Positions 35,650 to 44,672 of a stretch of DNA of 64,000 nucleotides are shown here, piece by piece. Within the stretch, counting starts at the first letter, position 1, and the number at the start of each line of letters is the position of its first letter. Location: positions 1 through 64,000 of the forward strand of contig NZ_JALHAP010000081.1 of assembly GCF_025215095.1 (NCBI RefSeq), in the 5' to 3' direction. The position numbers and the translations under genes were made by a program. This DNA comes from Dryocola boscaweniae. Lineage in GTDB: Bacteria; Pseudomonadota; Gammaproteobacteria; Enterobacterales; Enterobacteriaceae. The notes under the pieces were generated by a model. It was not told the origin of the DNA. It searched no databases and worked only from the letters and a program-made list of their open reading frames with translations.

Positions 35650-36486
35650 ATGACAATACTGCATGGTTTTGATTTCTTCCCGTCAGGTAACGCGTCGGTG
35701 GCGATTGAACCCCGTTTGCCGCAGGCGGCGTTTCCTGAGCATCATCACGACTTCTATGAAATTGTGATTGTGGAGCACGGCACCGGCACACATGTTTTTA
35801 ACGGGCAGCCTTATACTCTGAGCGGTGGTTCGGTGTGCTTCGTGCGCGATCACGATCGCCATCTGTATGAGCACACAGAAAATCTCTGTCTGACCAATGT
35901 CCTGTACCGCGCACCGGATGCGTTTTGCTTTTTATCGGGTCTGGATAAGCTGCTGCCGCAGGAGCAGGACGGCAATTATCCCTCGCACTGGCGGGTGAAC
36001 CAGCCGGTACTGCAGCAGGTGCGCGGGTTGATAGAACAGTTCGAAAAAATCGGTGAAAGTATGGATACCCATGCCGTCGCCAGCCGGGAAATGCTGTTTA
36101 TGCAGCTTCTGGTGCTGCTGCGTAAAGGCAGCATGATGGAAGGCGTAACGAACGCGGAAGGGCGGCTCAATCAGCTTATGGCCTGGCTTGAGGACCATTT
36201 CGCCGAGGAGGTTTGCTGGGAGCAGCTCGCCGGGCAGTTCACGCTTTCGCTGCGCACGCTGCATCGCCAGCTCAAGCAGCAAACCGGGCTTACGCCGCAG
36301 CGCTACCTTAATCGCTTACGTCTGATGAAGGCTCGCCATATGCTGCGCCACGGCGAGGAGAGCGTGACGGATATCGCTTTCCAGTGCGGCTTTGGCGACA
36401 GTAATCACTTTTCCACGCTGTTCAGGCGCGAGTTTTCCTGGTCGCCACGCGAAATTCGTCAGGGGCGGGATACTCAACTTCAGTAA
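35650..36486 (+). CDS. rhaS: AraC-type activator RhaS of rhaBAD
   Basis: A 278-residue AraC/XylS activator. The N-terminal cupin domain binds L-rhamnose ([24 protein letters not shown]), and two HTH motifs lie in the C-terminal 100 residues ([27 protein letters not shown] and [24 protein letters not shown]). ATG 35650 gives the E. coli length of 278; the longer upstream frame has no matching sequence. In E. coli rhaS and rhaR are nearly contiguous; here repeats lie between them. Confidence 0.96.
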   Translation: MTILHGFDFFPSGNASVAIEPRLPQAAFPEHHHDFYEIVIVEHGTGTHVFNGQPYTLSGGSVCFVRDHDRHLYEHTENLCLTNVLYRAPDAFCFLSGLDKLLPQEQDGNYPSHWRVNQPVLQQVRGLIEQFEKIGESMDTHAVASREMLFMQLLVLLRKGSMMEGVTNAEGRLNQLMAWLEDHFAEEVCWEQLAGQFTLSLRTLHRQLKQQTGLTPQRYLNRLRLMKARHMLRHGEESVTDIAFQCGFGDSNHFSTLFRREFSWSPREIRQGRDTQLQ

Positions 36487-36546
36487 TCGCGAACGCAATC
36501 ACCGTTTTTTTTAGCGAAAAAGCCAATACTTCTCAGCTACTTTTTT

Positions 36547-36612
36547 GTCGGGTGGCGCACGCTTACCCGACCTACGTTTGTAAATTGTAGGGGGATAAGC
36601 TTAGCGCCTTCC
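36547..36612. repeat. REP-like palindromes (copies G1, G2) between rhaS and rhaR
   Basis: G1 36547-36575 (GTCGGGTGGCGCACGC...ACCCGACCTAC) and a diverged G2 36587-36612 (GTAGGGGGATAAGCTTAGCGCC). They split the rhaS-rhaR operon. Confidence 0.75.
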
Positions 36613-36642
36613 TTCCTGTGGATGTTGCGTAGAGGTATTGCG

Positions 36643-37494
36643 GTGGCCGGTCATTTAGTGCTGAAAAAAACAGACTTTTTTGCGTCCAGCGCCCAGCCCG
36701 TGGCGGTGGCGGATCGTTATCCGCAAAACGTCTTTGCCGAACACTCTCATGATTTCTGCGAACTGGTGCTGGTGTGGCGCGGCAACGGTCTGCACGTGCT
36801 TAACGACCGGTCCTGGCGCATCACCTGCGGCGATCTGTTTTATATCCGCGCCGAAGACCGCCACCGTTATGAATCGGTTAACGATCTCGTCCTGCATAAT
36901 ATTATTTATTGTCCGGAAAGGCTGAAGCTTAACGTCGACTGGGATGATTTGCTGCACCGGCAATCGGTCGCGGGCAGCGATCCGCGCTGGCGGCTTAGCA
37001 GCCACGGTATGGCGCAGGCGCGGCAGTTAATCAGCCAGCTTGAGCACGAAAGCCCGAAGCAGGACGCGCTCTCACTTTGCCTGACGGAAAGCCTGTTTCT
37101 GCAGCTTTGCATTTTGCTGCGTCGTCATCGTTATCAGTCGCGGGATGCCGCTGGGCCCGATGGCGGTGAAACGCTGGATTTATTAATGGCGGCTCTTGGC
37201 TCAAGCCTGGAAACCCCGTTTGAACTTCAGCAATTCTGCCAGCAGCATCAGGTAGCGGAGCGCCACCTTCGCCAGCTTTTCCGCCAGCAAACCGGGATGA
37301 CCATCAGCCAGTATTTGCGTCAGTTACGCATTTGCCAGGCGCAGGATTTACTGCGTCACAGTGAGATGCTGATTAGCGATATCGCCACGCGCTGCGGCTT
37401 TGAGGACAGCAATTACTTTTCGGTGGTGTTTACCAAAGAGACAGGTTTGACGCCACGGATGTGGCGCCAGCGTTATGCGGTTGAAGTTAGTTAG
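36643..37494 (+). CDS. rhaR: AraC-type activator RhaR of rhaSR
   Basis: A 283-residue AraC-family activator of the rhaSR operon. The cupin part has [33 protein letters not shown] and the HTH part [27 protein letters not shown] and [29 protein letters not shown] choose the GTG at 36643 ([15 protein letters not shown]), which has AGAGG 7 bases upstream and aligns with the E. coli start; ATG 36622 has no ribosome site. The stop overlaps the convergent rhaT gene by 8 bases. Confidence 0.92.
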   Translation: MAGHLVLKKTDFFASSAQPVAVADRYPQNVFAEHSHDFCELVLVWRGNGLHVLNDRSWRITCGDLFYIRAEDRHRYESVNDLVLHNIIYCPERLKLNVDWDDLLHRQSVAGSDPRWRLSSHGMAQARQLISQLEHESPKQDALSLCLTESLFLQLCILLRRHRYQSRDAAGPDGGETLDLLMAALGSSLETPFELQQFCQQHQVAERHLRQLFRQQTGMTISQYLRQLRICQAQDLLRHSEMLISDIATRCGFEDSNYFSVVFTKETGLTPRMWRQRYAVEVS

Positions 37495-38521
37495 CCATGC
37501 CCAGCCCAACGATATTGGCGGCAATAATTATCACCACGCAGCCCACGCTCAGCACGCCCACCGGACGGCGGCCCGCCGCCTTCCATTCTTTCATAATCAG
37601 GCCCACCAGCCCGCCGCACAGCACGTAGAAACTCATGTGCAGCATCCAGCTCATATAGTCGTACTGCGCCGGAATGCTGGCGTGCCCCCAGGCGTAGAAA
37701 AAGAATTGCAGATACCACATTGCTCCGCCGAGCGCTGCGAACAGCACGTTGCTGATAAGCAGCGGTTTTGCCACGGAGAAATCGGCTTTTACCGACAGGT
37801 TCTTCACTTTTGCCAGACGAATGAAGCAGAACCCGAGATTTATCACCGCGCCGCCGCCCATGATTATCACGTAGCTTGGCAGAGCGATATACAGCGGATC
37901 AACGCCCAAATCTGCGGCGGCTTCGTGCATAGGTTTTGCGGCATCCATCGCAAACGACATCCCGGCGGAGAAAATGCCGCACATTACCGCCAGAATGAGT
38001 CCCTTTTTCAAATTGAACTCTTCGGCTTTGATGCCCATCTGGCGTTCTTTAAGCTGGCCTGCGCGAGTCACCGTAGCCACGCCAATTAGCGCAACCAGCA
38101 CGCCCAGTAAGGTCATGCGCCCGCCCGGCGTGCCAATCAGCACGTCAAACTTGCCGGCAATAATAGGGGTCATTAACGTACCGACAATCAACGTAATGCC
38201 AATGGCGATGCCAATGCCCATCGACATACCGAGGTAGCGCATCGTCAGGCCGTAGTTAATGTTTCCGATGCCCCACATCGCGCCAAAAAGAAAAATGGGC
38301 AGCAGGGTGGAGAGGCTAAAGGAGCCGTAGTAGGCCCAGACGTCAGGCAGCAGAATGGCGCTGACCAGCCAGGGTAAAACTATCCAGGAGACGAAGCCGC
38401 CGACTGCCCACATGGTTTCCCAGGACCAGCGCTGTACTTTCTTGAAGGGGGCGTAGAAGCAGGCGGCGCTTGCCGCCCCCACCAGATGCCAAAGTATCCC
38501 CATCGTTATTACGTTACTCAT
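37487..38521 (-). CDS. rhaT: L-rhamnose:H+ symporter RhaT
   Basis: A 344-residue inner-membrane symporter of the DMT superfamily with ten hydrophobic helices, the same length as E. coli RhaT. Conserved segments are [51 protein letters not shown] and [19 protein letters not shown]. It is the second rhamnose uptake route in this locus, besides the ABC importer. Convergent with and overlapping rhaR; divergent from sodA. Confidence 0.97.
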   Translation of the reverse strand: MSNVITMGILWHLVGAASAACFYAPFKKVQRWSWETMWAVGGFVSWIVLPWLVSAILLPDVWAYYGSFSLSTLLPIFLFGAMWGIGNINYGLTMRYLGMSMGIGIAIGITLIVGTLMTPIIAGKFDVLIGTPGGRMTLLGVLVALIGVATVTRAGQLKERQMGIKAEEFNLKKGLILAVMCGIFSAGMSFAMDAAKPMHEAAADLGVDPLYIALPSYVIIMGGGAVINLGFCFIRLAKVKNLSVKADFSVAKPLLISNVLFAALGGAMWYLQFFFYAWGHASIPAQYDYMSWMLHMSFYVLCGGLVGLIMKEWKAAGRRPVGVLSVGCVVIIIAANIVGLGMAN

Positions 38522-38824
38522 TTTCTATCCCTTTAGTTTTATTAAAAACGCAGGGGCGACCGCTCACGACCCCAATATCATTAAGTCTAAAGAGTGAGTA
38601 ACGGGCTAACCTTCAGTGTGCTGCCGCGGCGGCAGCGTTACTGGCAAAATTCAGCGGGTAGGCAGGATATCGATCACAATTTTTTAGTTAGTTCTGTCCT
38701 GCAATAACAAATATGTCGCGCGAAAAGGAATGAGCTCCGCCTCCGCGGCGTTTTATCATCCTGACAAGCCTTATTTTTTCTTAAACATACCAAAAAGTTA
38801 TAACCTTATAGAAACTACGGCATT

Positions 38825-38860
38825 GATAAACATTTTCAATATCATTTAATTAACTATAAT
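38825..38860 (+). promoter_or_regulatory. sodA promoter with Fur box
   Basis: GATAAACATTTTCAATATC (38825-38843) matches the 19-bp Fur consensus at 14 positions, and TATAAT at 38855-38860 is the -10. The run from here to the sodA start is nearly the same as the E. coli sodA promoter as I remember it, so iron repression by Fur is expected. The rest of the rhaT-sodA gap shows no gene. Confidence 0.85.
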
Positions 38861-38924
38861 GAACCAACTGATTACGCGGCGATAACAGATCTCAGGCCGC
38901 CCAACAATAGTGGAGAAGATGAAC

Positions 38925-39545
38925 ATGAGTTATACATTGCCATCCCTGCCTTACGCTTACGACGCTCTGGAACCGCACTTCGACAAACAAACGATGGAAA
39001 TCCATCACACTAAACACCACCAGACCTACGTCAACAACGCTAACGCAGCGCTTGAATCTCTGCCAGAATTCGCAAACCTGCCGGTTGAAGAGCTGATCGC
39101 TAAACTGGACCAGTTGCCAGCAGACAAGAAAACCGTACTGCGTAACAACGCCGGCGGTCACGCTAACCACAGCTTCTTCTGGAAGGGCCTAAAAACCGGC
39201 ACCACCCTGCAGGGCGATCTGAAAGCGGCCATCGAGCGCGATTTCGGTAGCGTTGAAAAATTCAAAGAAGAATTTGAAAAAGCGGCTGCGACCCGCTTCG
39301 GCTCCGGCTGGGCGTGGCTGGTGCTGAAAGACGACAAACTGGCCGTGGTTTCTACCGCAAACCAGGACAGCCCGCTGATGGGCGAAGCCGTTTCCGGCGT
39401 TTCCGGCTTCCCGATTGTGGGCCTGGACGTGTGGGAGCATGCTTACTACCTGAAGTATCAGAACAAGCGTCCTGATTACATCAAAGCGTTCTGGGAAGTT
39501 GTGAACTGGGACGAAGCGGCAGCCCGTTTTGCTGCTAAAAAATAA
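38925..39545 (+). CDS. sodA: Manganese superoxide dismutase
   Basis: A 206-residue cytoplasmic Mn-SOD that converts superoxide to peroxide and oxygen. Metal ligands are His27 (MEIHHTKHH), His82 ([10 protein letters not shown]), Asp and His in LDVWEHAYY near the end. [10 protein letters not shown] and SGWAWLV are typical of the Mn form. ATG 38925 ([10 protein letters not shown]) gives the E. coli length; the GGAGAAGATGAAC stretch holds the ribosome site. Confidence 0.98.
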   Translation: MSYTLPSLPYAYDALEPHFDKQTMEIHHTKHHQTYVNNANAALESLPEFANLPVEELIAKLDQLPADKKTVLRNNAGGHANHSFFWKGLKTGTTLQGDLKAAIERDFGSVEKFKEEFEKAAATRFGSGWAWLVLKDDKLAVVSTANQDSPLMGEAVSGVSGFPIVGLDVWEHAYYLKYQNKRPDYIKAFWEVVNWDEAAARFAAKK

Positions 39546-39567
39546 GTTGCATTGCAACTGACGAGAG

Positions 39568-39592
39568 GCGAGCCTGATGGCTCGCTTTTTTT
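39568..39592 (+). terminator. sodA terminator
   Basis: GCGAGCC-TGAT-GGCTCGC hairpin followed by seven T, 23 bases after the stop codon. Confidence 0.92.
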
Positions 39593-39620
39593 ATGTCTGT
39601 TGCATAACAGGGAGAGGCAG

Positions 39621-40298
39621 ATGCACCATCCGCTACAGGTTTATATCGGTAAAATTCGTGATTACGAAGGCAGCAGGCCGAGTGCGATTGCAAAATATCA
39701 GGTCGATGGCGAGCTACGGCTGACGGAGCTGGGGCTGGAAGGCGATCAGCAGGCCGAGAAAGTGATTCACGGCGGGCCGGATCGTGCGTTGTGCCACTAT
39801 CCTCGTGAACATTATCTCCACTGGGCGCGAGAATTTCCCGAGCAGGCAGAGCTGTTTACCGCTCCGGCTTTTGGCGAAAATCTTTCAACCAGCGGCCTGA
39901 CGGAAAAAAACGTCTACATTGGCGATATCTTCCGCTGGGGCGATGCGCTTATTCAGGTTACGCAACCTCGTTCGCCGTGCTTTAAGCTCAACTACCATTT
40001 CGGTATCGGTGATATGGCCTCTTTGATGCAGAAATCAGGCTACTGCGGCTGGCTGTACAGAGTAGTGATGGCGGGGAATGTCGCTACGGAAACCCCGCTG
40101 GAGCTGGTTTCCCGCGTGAGTGATGTGAGCGTCGCTGAAGCGATAGCTATCGCCTGGCATATGCCGTTTGATGATGAGCAGTACCATCGCCTGCTGTCAG
40201 CGGCAGGGCTTTCGGTTAGCTGGACGCGCACCATGCAAAAACGTCGACTTTCAGGAAAGATGGAGAACAATTCACGGCGCTTGTTTGGGAAGTCATAG
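39621..40298 (+). CDS. yiiM: MOSC-domain protein YiiM (6-N-hydroxylaminopurine resistance)
   Basis: A 225-residue cytoplasmic MOSC protein with the molybdenum cofactor/sulfur site: GLEGDQQAEKVIHGGPDRALCHYP, FGENLSTSGLTEKNVYIGD and the conserved Cys in VTQPRSPCFKLN. E. coli YiiM reduces N-hydroxylated base analogues such as HAP. ATG 39621 has GGGAGAGG before it. It follows sodA as in E. coli relatives and converges on cspA. Confidence 0.94.
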   Translation: MHHPLQVYIGKIRDYEGSRPSAIAKYQVDGELRLTELGLEGDQQAEKVIHGGPDRALCHYPREHYLHWAREFPEQAELFTAPAFGENLSTSGLTEKNVYIGDIFRWGDALIQVTQPRSPCFKLNYHFGIGDMASLMQKSGYCGWLYRVVMAGNVATETPLELVSRVSDVSVAEAIAIAWHMPFDDEQYHRLLSAAGLSVSWTRTMQKRRLSGKMENNSRRLFGKS

Positions 40299-40321
40299 AT
40301 TTATCAGATCCCGGAAACGAA

Positions 40322-40344
40322 AAAACCCGCCAGAGGCGGGTTTT
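40322..40344. terminator. Bidirectional terminator between yiiM and cspA
   Basis: AAAACCCGCC-AGA-GGCGGGTTTT, a perfect 10-bp stem with flanking A and T runs for both strands. Confidence 0.93.
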
Positions 40345-40366
40345 AGAATCTTTGCTTAGGCAGCAA

Positions 40367-40579
40367 TTACAGGCTGGTTACGTTACCAGCTGCTGGGCCT
40401 TTAGCACCACTTTCGATGGTGAAAGACACTTTCTGGCCTTCGTCCAGGGACTTGTAGCCATCGTTCTGGATAGCAGAGAAGTGTACGAACACATCTTTAG
40501 AGCCATCGTCAGGAGTGATGAAGCCGAAGCCTTTGTCAGAGTTGAACCACTTAACCAGACCAGTCATTTTAGCAGACAT
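40367..40579 (-). CDS. cspA: Major cold-shock protein CspA
   Basis: A 70-residue OB-fold RNA chaperone with RNP1 KGFGFITP and RNP2 DVFVHFSAI, differing from E. coli CspA at only a few positions (for example A3, L8, S14). It binds single-stranded RNA, melts structures at low temperature and acts as an antiterminator. The long 5' leader with cold box upstream identifies it as cspA rather than another csp paralogue. Confidence 0.96.
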   Translation of the reverse strand: MSAKMTGLVKWFNSDKGFGFITPDDGSKDVFVHFSAIQNDGYKSLDEGQKVSFTIESGAKGPAAGNVTSL

Positions 40580-40728
40580 TGATATTACCTTTTAAATAGA
40601 GTTTGCCTTGCGGCGCATTGGTATGCTTTACAGATTTTTGAAGCGATAAAGGAGAAACTCACTTTGAAAGGTATCTACGATAACTTCTGGAGGACTGCTT
40701 TGCTTGAAAGGTCTGTGCGTCAAACCGA
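40580..40728 (-). promoter_or_regulatory. cspA 5' leader with cold box (RNA thermoswitch)
   Basis: About 150 bases of leader. The cold box TTGACGCACAGACC lies at 40710-40723 on the minus strand, close to the expected transcript 5' end (CGGTTTGACG as in E. coli). The segment CGCTTCAAAAATCTGTAAAGCA further down is also shared with E. coli. In E. coli this leader refolds in the cold to expose the start site; the same length and landmarks imply the same here. Confidence 0.85.
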
Positions 40729-40840
40729 TGTCGGCATTAACGCATATTTAACCAGGTGATGACAAGAATTATTTCAGCCGTCCACAGGGCTGGAAGGTAA
40801 GCCGCCTGGAAACTCCCCGCCTTTCAACGGGGAAATAGCA

Positions 40841-41551
40841 TCACTGCATTGCGTTTTGAGCGCTTGAATAAGCCTGCATAAATGCCTGATGCTGCGACGC
40901 CAGCGGGCCTATCAGCGAGTTGTACTGGCTGGCCTGCTGTGAGGTCGGGAACTGGATGCCGCCTGCGGTAAAGCCGACCTGCGTTCCCTGCTGCTGGATA
41001 AAATCACCTACCTGAACCAGTTGCTGAGTGAAGGTCTGGGCGGCAGGAATCAGCGGCGCCATGGCGTTCGCCGGGGCTGTAACCACTTTCTGATAAACCC
41101 GATCGTAAACGGTTTTTAGATCGTCCGACTGTTTTAACGTGGAGCGCGCGCTGTCCGCCTGCATTTTGGCGTTCTGCACTTGCTGGCCAAGCACATTCAG
41201 GGAACCGTTCGCCTGACGCAGCGCTTCACGCTGAGTCATATAATCCTGCGGAACACGAATGCTGTTTACGCTGTCGACCACCGGCTTCATGCCGTCGTCC
41301 ATCGCCTGGCTTATTTGCTGAGAGAAGCCGTATAAAATGGCGTAGTCAGAAACCAGCGGACCGAACTGTTTTTTCTGATCGGCCGTCAGCGTAGGCAGGC
41401 GTTCACCGCTACGCATGGCTGTATTTTGCAGAAAATCGATAAACGCCTTGCGTTGATCGCCTTCTTTATCAAAGCAACCGCTGAGGCTCACCACCATTAA
41501 TAACGCCGCAAGCGACGCAAACCAGCGAGAGCAGGACTTACCTGTCGCCAT
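40841..41551 (-). CDS. yiaF: DUF3053 lipoprotein YiaF
   Basis: A 236-residue lipoprotein: signal peptide and lipobox SLSGC (MATGKSCSRWFASLAALLMVVSLSGCFDK), then a helical DUF3053 domain (QRKAFIDFLQNT...LTADQKKQFGPLVSDYAILYGFSQQ). Length and sequence match E. coli YiaF. I start at ATG 41551 with AAGGAGT before it; the frame extends upstream without family support. Function unknown. The 487-bp gap to the MFS gene holds only a possible operator. Confidence 0.92.
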   Translation of the reverse strand: MATGKSCSRWFASLAALLMVVSLSGCFDKEGDQRKAFIDFLQNTAMRSGERLPTLTADQKKQFGPLVSDYAILYGFSQQISQAMDDGMKPVVDSVNSIRVPQDYMTQREALRQANGSLNVLGQQVQNAKMQADSARSTLKQSDDLKTVYDRVYQKVVTAPANAMAPLIPAAQTFTQQLVQVGDFIQQQGTQVGFTAGGIQFPTSQQASQYNSLIGPLASQHQAFMQAYSSAQNAMQ

Positions 41552-41945
41552 CTTTTCTACTCCTTTCACCAAATAATGCAAATGCGCATACGCGTACCCG
41601 ATAATGTAGCTAATGATAGTCCAGGCCGCTCGCGCAAGATACCCTTTCACAACAATCTCTTTAAGCCAAAATCGCAGCCTGAAGCTGCCTTTTTGCTCGC
41701 TTTTTATAGCAGGTTCGGGCAGGAGCTGCCGCAGGGTGATTGTTGCGTAAATGTTAACCTTCTCACAGATCCGCGCCCTGACGCACTTCGCATCCCATTA
41801 TTTAATCCTTTAATATTTAATGGATTACGGTTGACGGGCTTTAGCTTCCGTCCTGAGCGGTACGATAATCGCACACAAACACCCGCCGGATGATTGCCGA
41901 ATAGCCCGCTGAATGGTTTGATTTAACGAACGATTAACGAATCTT

Positions 41946-41962
41946 TGTTCGATAATCGAACA
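41946..41962. promoter_or_regulatory. PcaR/IclR-type operator-like palindrome
   Basis: TGTTCGATAATCGAACA is a perfect 8-bp inverted repeat around one base, resembling the PcaR box GTTCGATAATCGCAC known from Pseudomonas pca genes. A degenerate copy (AACGAACGATTAACGAA) precedes it. It lies 77 bp before an aromatic-acid type transporter gene. No IclR-type regulator is encoded in this window, so the factor would act from elsewhere. Confidence 0.5.
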
Positions 41963-42038
41963 TTTCAGGTTAACTCCGGCAGGTTTCGGCCCACCCTACG
42001 CTCCGGCCGCGGCTTGCTGCTTTCGCAGGACTTGCCTT

Positions 42039-43418
42039 ATGACAAATTCAACGACCGATATTCAGGCATTTATTAACGAGCACCGCTTCTCTAAGTTCCA
42101 GTGGATGATTCTCGCGCTGTGTTTTATTACCGTCGCGATGGACGGCTTCGACACCGCCATCATCGGCTTTATCGCCTCGGACCTGGTCCAGGAGTGGGGC
42201 GTGCAGAAATCCGACCTTGGCCCGGTGATGAGTGCGGCCCTGGTCGGTCTGGCCGTTGGCGCGCTTACAGCCGGGCCGATGGCCGATCGCATCGGACGTA
42301 AAAAGGTGCTGGTGCTGTCGATTCTGGTATTTGGCGGCTTTAGCCTGCTGACGGCGTTCGCCACCAGCCTGACCACGCTCGCTGCGCTGCGTTTTCTTAC
42401 TGGCCTGGGGCTGGGAGCGGCGATGCCCAATGCGGCAACGTTAATGTCCGAATACGCGCCGGAGCGTAAACGTGCGCTGCTGGTCAACCTGATGTTTGTC
42501 GGCTTCCCGATAGGTTCTTCCATGGGGGGCTTTATTTCCGCCTGGATGATCCCGCATTTGGGCTGGCAAAGCGTGCTGATCCTGGGCGGCGTGATGCCGC
42601 TTATCCTCTCCGTGGTGCTGATTATCTGGCTGCCGGAATCGGCTCGTTATCTGGTGGTGAAGAATAAACCGCAGAAAGATATCGCCGCTATTCTCAAGCG
42701 CATTGCTCCGCTCCCGGCGACGGAGAACCTGCGTTTTGTGCTTAACGAAGCTGGCGGACACATTAAAGACAAAACTGCGCTGGGGGTCATTTTCTCGCCG
42801 CGCTATCTGGTCGGTACGCTGATGCTTTGCCTGACATATTTTATGGGCCTGCTGATTTTCTATCTTCTGACCAGTTGGCTGCCGCTGTTAATCCGTGAAA
42901 CCGGCGCATCCCTGAGCCAGGCTTCGGTTATTACCGCCCTGTTCCCGCTGGGCGGGGGGATCGGGGTGCTGATAATCGGCGCGCTGATGGACAAACTGAA
43001 CCCGAACAAAGTGGTCGCCGTAGGATATTTGCTGACGGGCCTGTTTGTTTGTCTGGTCGGCTTCTCGACCTCAAGCCTGGTGCTGATGGGCGTGATGGTG
43101 TTTATCGCCGGAACCATCATGAACGGTGCGCAATCCTCAATGCCTGCGCTGGCGGCCGGGTTTTATCCAACGCAAGGGCGAGCGACGGGCGTGGCATGGA
43201 TGCTCGGGCTTGGGCGTTTCGGCGGTATTCTGGGGGCCTTTAGCGGCGCATTCCTGATGCAGGCGGAGCTCTCATTCAAAACCATTTTTATGCTGCTGGC
43301 GATCCCGGCGCTGCTCTCTGCCATCGCATTGATGGTGAAATCCTGGGCAGGCCTGCGTGCTCCTCGCGTAAATCGCTTAGGGAACAGCGAACTGAATAAA
43401 GCCACGCAAAAAGCCTGA
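42039..43418 (+). CDS. MFS aromatic acid:H+ symporter (PcaK-like)
   Basis: A 459-residue major facilitator with 12 membrane helices, of the aromatic acid:H+ symporter (AAHS) group that includes PcaK (4-hydroxybenzoate, protocatechuate), BenK and MhpT. The family signature DGFDTAIIGFIA with its acidic residues is in helix 1, the loop 2-3 motif GPMADRIGRKKVL follows, then FLTGLGLGAAMPNAATLMSEYAPERKR. The exact substrate cannot be read from sequence; no catabolic genes lie next to it. The start region has no strong ribosome site (AGGACTTGCCTT before ATG 42039). Confidence 0.85.
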   Translation: MTNSTTDIQAFINEHRFSKFQWMILALCFITVAMDGFDTAIIGFIASDLVQEWGVQKSDLGPVMSAALVGLAVGALTAGPMADRIGRKKVLVLSILVFGGFSLLTAFATSLTTLAALRFLTGLGLGAAMPNAATLMSEYAPERKRALLVNLMFVGFPIGSSMGGFISAWMIPHLGWQSVLILGGVMPLILSVVLIIWLPESARYLVVKNKPQKDIAAILKRIAPLPATENLRFVLNEAGGHIKDKTALGVIFSPRYLVGTLMLCLTYFMGLLIFYLLTSWLPLLIRETGASLSQASVITALFPLGGGIGVLIIGALMDKLNPNKVVAVGYLLTGLFVCLVGFSTSSLVLMGVMVFIAGTIMNGAQSSMPALAAGFYPTQGRATGVAWMLGLGRFGGILGAFSGAFLMQAELSFKTIFMLLAIPALLSAIALMVKSWAGLRAPRVNRLGNSELNKATQKA

Positions 43419-43676
43419 AGGTTCGTCTCCTGCCAGCGGTGGAGAAGGAACGCCGCTGGCGCAATAAGTGCATAACCATTTACAAATTTATACTTAGTCC
43501 CCTTTCTGGCCTGATTTTCAATCTGTTATGACGCTTAATTTCTCGTTTAAATCGCATAAACAACAAGTTCTATAAGAATAGTTACGCTATGAATCATCAG
43601 CATGCTTTTTTCAGGCTATTCTTAAAAGGCTTCTTAACCTTCACGAGGTCAATGTGTGATTTATGAGGAGTTCTCA

Positions 43677-43967
43677 ATGGAATATAAAGATCCAATGATT
43701 GAACTGCTTAGCAGTCTTGAGCAGATAGTTTTTAAAAACGAACAACAAACGGTGACCCTGAGAAATAAACCCAACGCGTTTTCGGAATTTGAGCAGGTGC
43801 GTAAAAGCACGGGCTTGAAAATTGATGATTTTGCTCGCGCGATGGGGGTCAGTGTTTCGATGGTGCAGGAGTGGGAATCAAAACGAATCAAACCCTCCAG
43901 TACCGAACTGAAGCTGATGCGCCTTATACAGGCGAATCCCATGCTCAGTAAGCAGTTGATGGAATGA
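43677..43967 (+). CDS. yiaG: HTH regulator YiaG (XRE/NadS-like)
   Basis: A 96-residue protein with a single Cro/CI-type HTH: RKSTGLKIDDFARAMGVSVSMVQEWESKRIKPSS at about 45-78. It is nearly the same as E. coli YiaG (MEYKDPM...LSKQLME), whose targets are not known to me. ATG 43677 has GAGGAG upstream, and the shorter form matches E. coli. Followed by a terminator. Confidence 0.93.
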   Translation: MEYKDPMIELLSSLEQIVFKNEQQTVTLRNKPNAFSEFEQVRKSTGLKIDDFARAMGVSVSMVQEWESKRIKPSSTELKLMRLIQANPMLSKQLME

Positions 43968-44000
43968 TTTTGTACTTTGTACCCTGACTTGCCTTAACCA

Positions 44001-44026
44001 AAACCCCGCTCAATGACGCGGGGTTT
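44001..44026 (+). terminator. yiaG terminator
   Basis: AAACCCCGC-8-base loop-GCGGGGTTT hairpin followed by GTTGTTT. Confidence 0.88.
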
Positions 44027-44170
44027 GTTGTTTCCGGAGGCGGGACTAAAAGCGAATCATCATTAAACGAAACCGTAATGTCCGGAAACCAGACCTGCAT
44101 CACTACCAAAATCGCAAAAATTAACCATAACTAAAGAAGGGCAAATACCAGACAAGCAAAAGGAGGCTGT

Positions 44171-44605
44171 ATGTCTAAGAAAATCCTGGTTCCTATCGAT
44201 ATTTCTGAAATGGAACTGACGCAGCAGGTTATTCCTCATGTAGAGGCGTACGCAAAGCAGGACGATGCCACAATCCATTTCCTGGCGGTCATTCCTGATT
44301 ATACCTATTTTGCCTCTTACGGCCTGGGTTACTCTTCGATAGCGCCTGATGTCAAAGAGAGGGAAGCTGCGGCTATGGAGTCGCTGAGCGATATTATCGC
44401 TAAATTCAGCCTTCCCGGCGACCGGATTGAAAAGCACATGGTGAGCGGCACGCCAAAAGATCATATTCTCCGGCTGGCCGATGATATTAACGCTGACGTG
44501 ATTATTCTGGCTTCGCACAGGCCAAGCATGTCTACCTACCTTCTTGGCTCAAACGCCGCGGCGGTGGTTCGTCATGCGAAATGTTCAGTGCTGGTCGTGC
44601 GCTGA
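44171..44605 (+). CDS. Universal stress protein, UspF/UspG type
   Basis: A 144-residue Usp-family protein. The N-terminal [17 protein letters not shown] carries the nucleotide-loop Asp, and the ATP-binding G-2x-G-9x-G-S pattern is present as SGTPKDHIL...[31 protein letters not shown]. The sequence is close to E. coli UspF but diverges enough in the middle ([15 protein letters not shown]) that I do not assign the symbol. ATG 44171 is preceded by AAGGAGG. Expected to be cytoplasmic and starvation- or growth-arrest induced. Confidence 0.88.
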   Translation: MSKKILVPIDISEMELTQQVIPHVEAYAKQDDATIHFLAVIPDYTYFASYGLGYSSIAPDVKEREAAAMESLSDIIAKFSLPGDRIEKHMVSGTPKDHILRLADDINADVIILASHRPSMSTYLLGSNAAAVVRHAKCSVLVVR

Positions 44606-44629
44606 AAAATTATCAGGCTGTAATAATAA

Positions 44630-44653
44630 AAAACCCCGCTTTCGCGGGGTTTT
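44630..44653. terminator. Bidirectional terminator between usp and glyS
   Basis: AAAACCCCGC-TTTC-GCGGGGTTTT, a perfect 10-bp stem usable from both sides. Confidence 0.92.
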
Positions 44654-44672
44654 CCGTTACAAGCGGCGCTCG

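Noticed and set aside
26825..36612. CRISPR-like array from the repeated 30-bp units
   Set aside because: The units are palindromic, differ in sequence and orientation, have irregular spacing and lie between genes; no cas genes are present.
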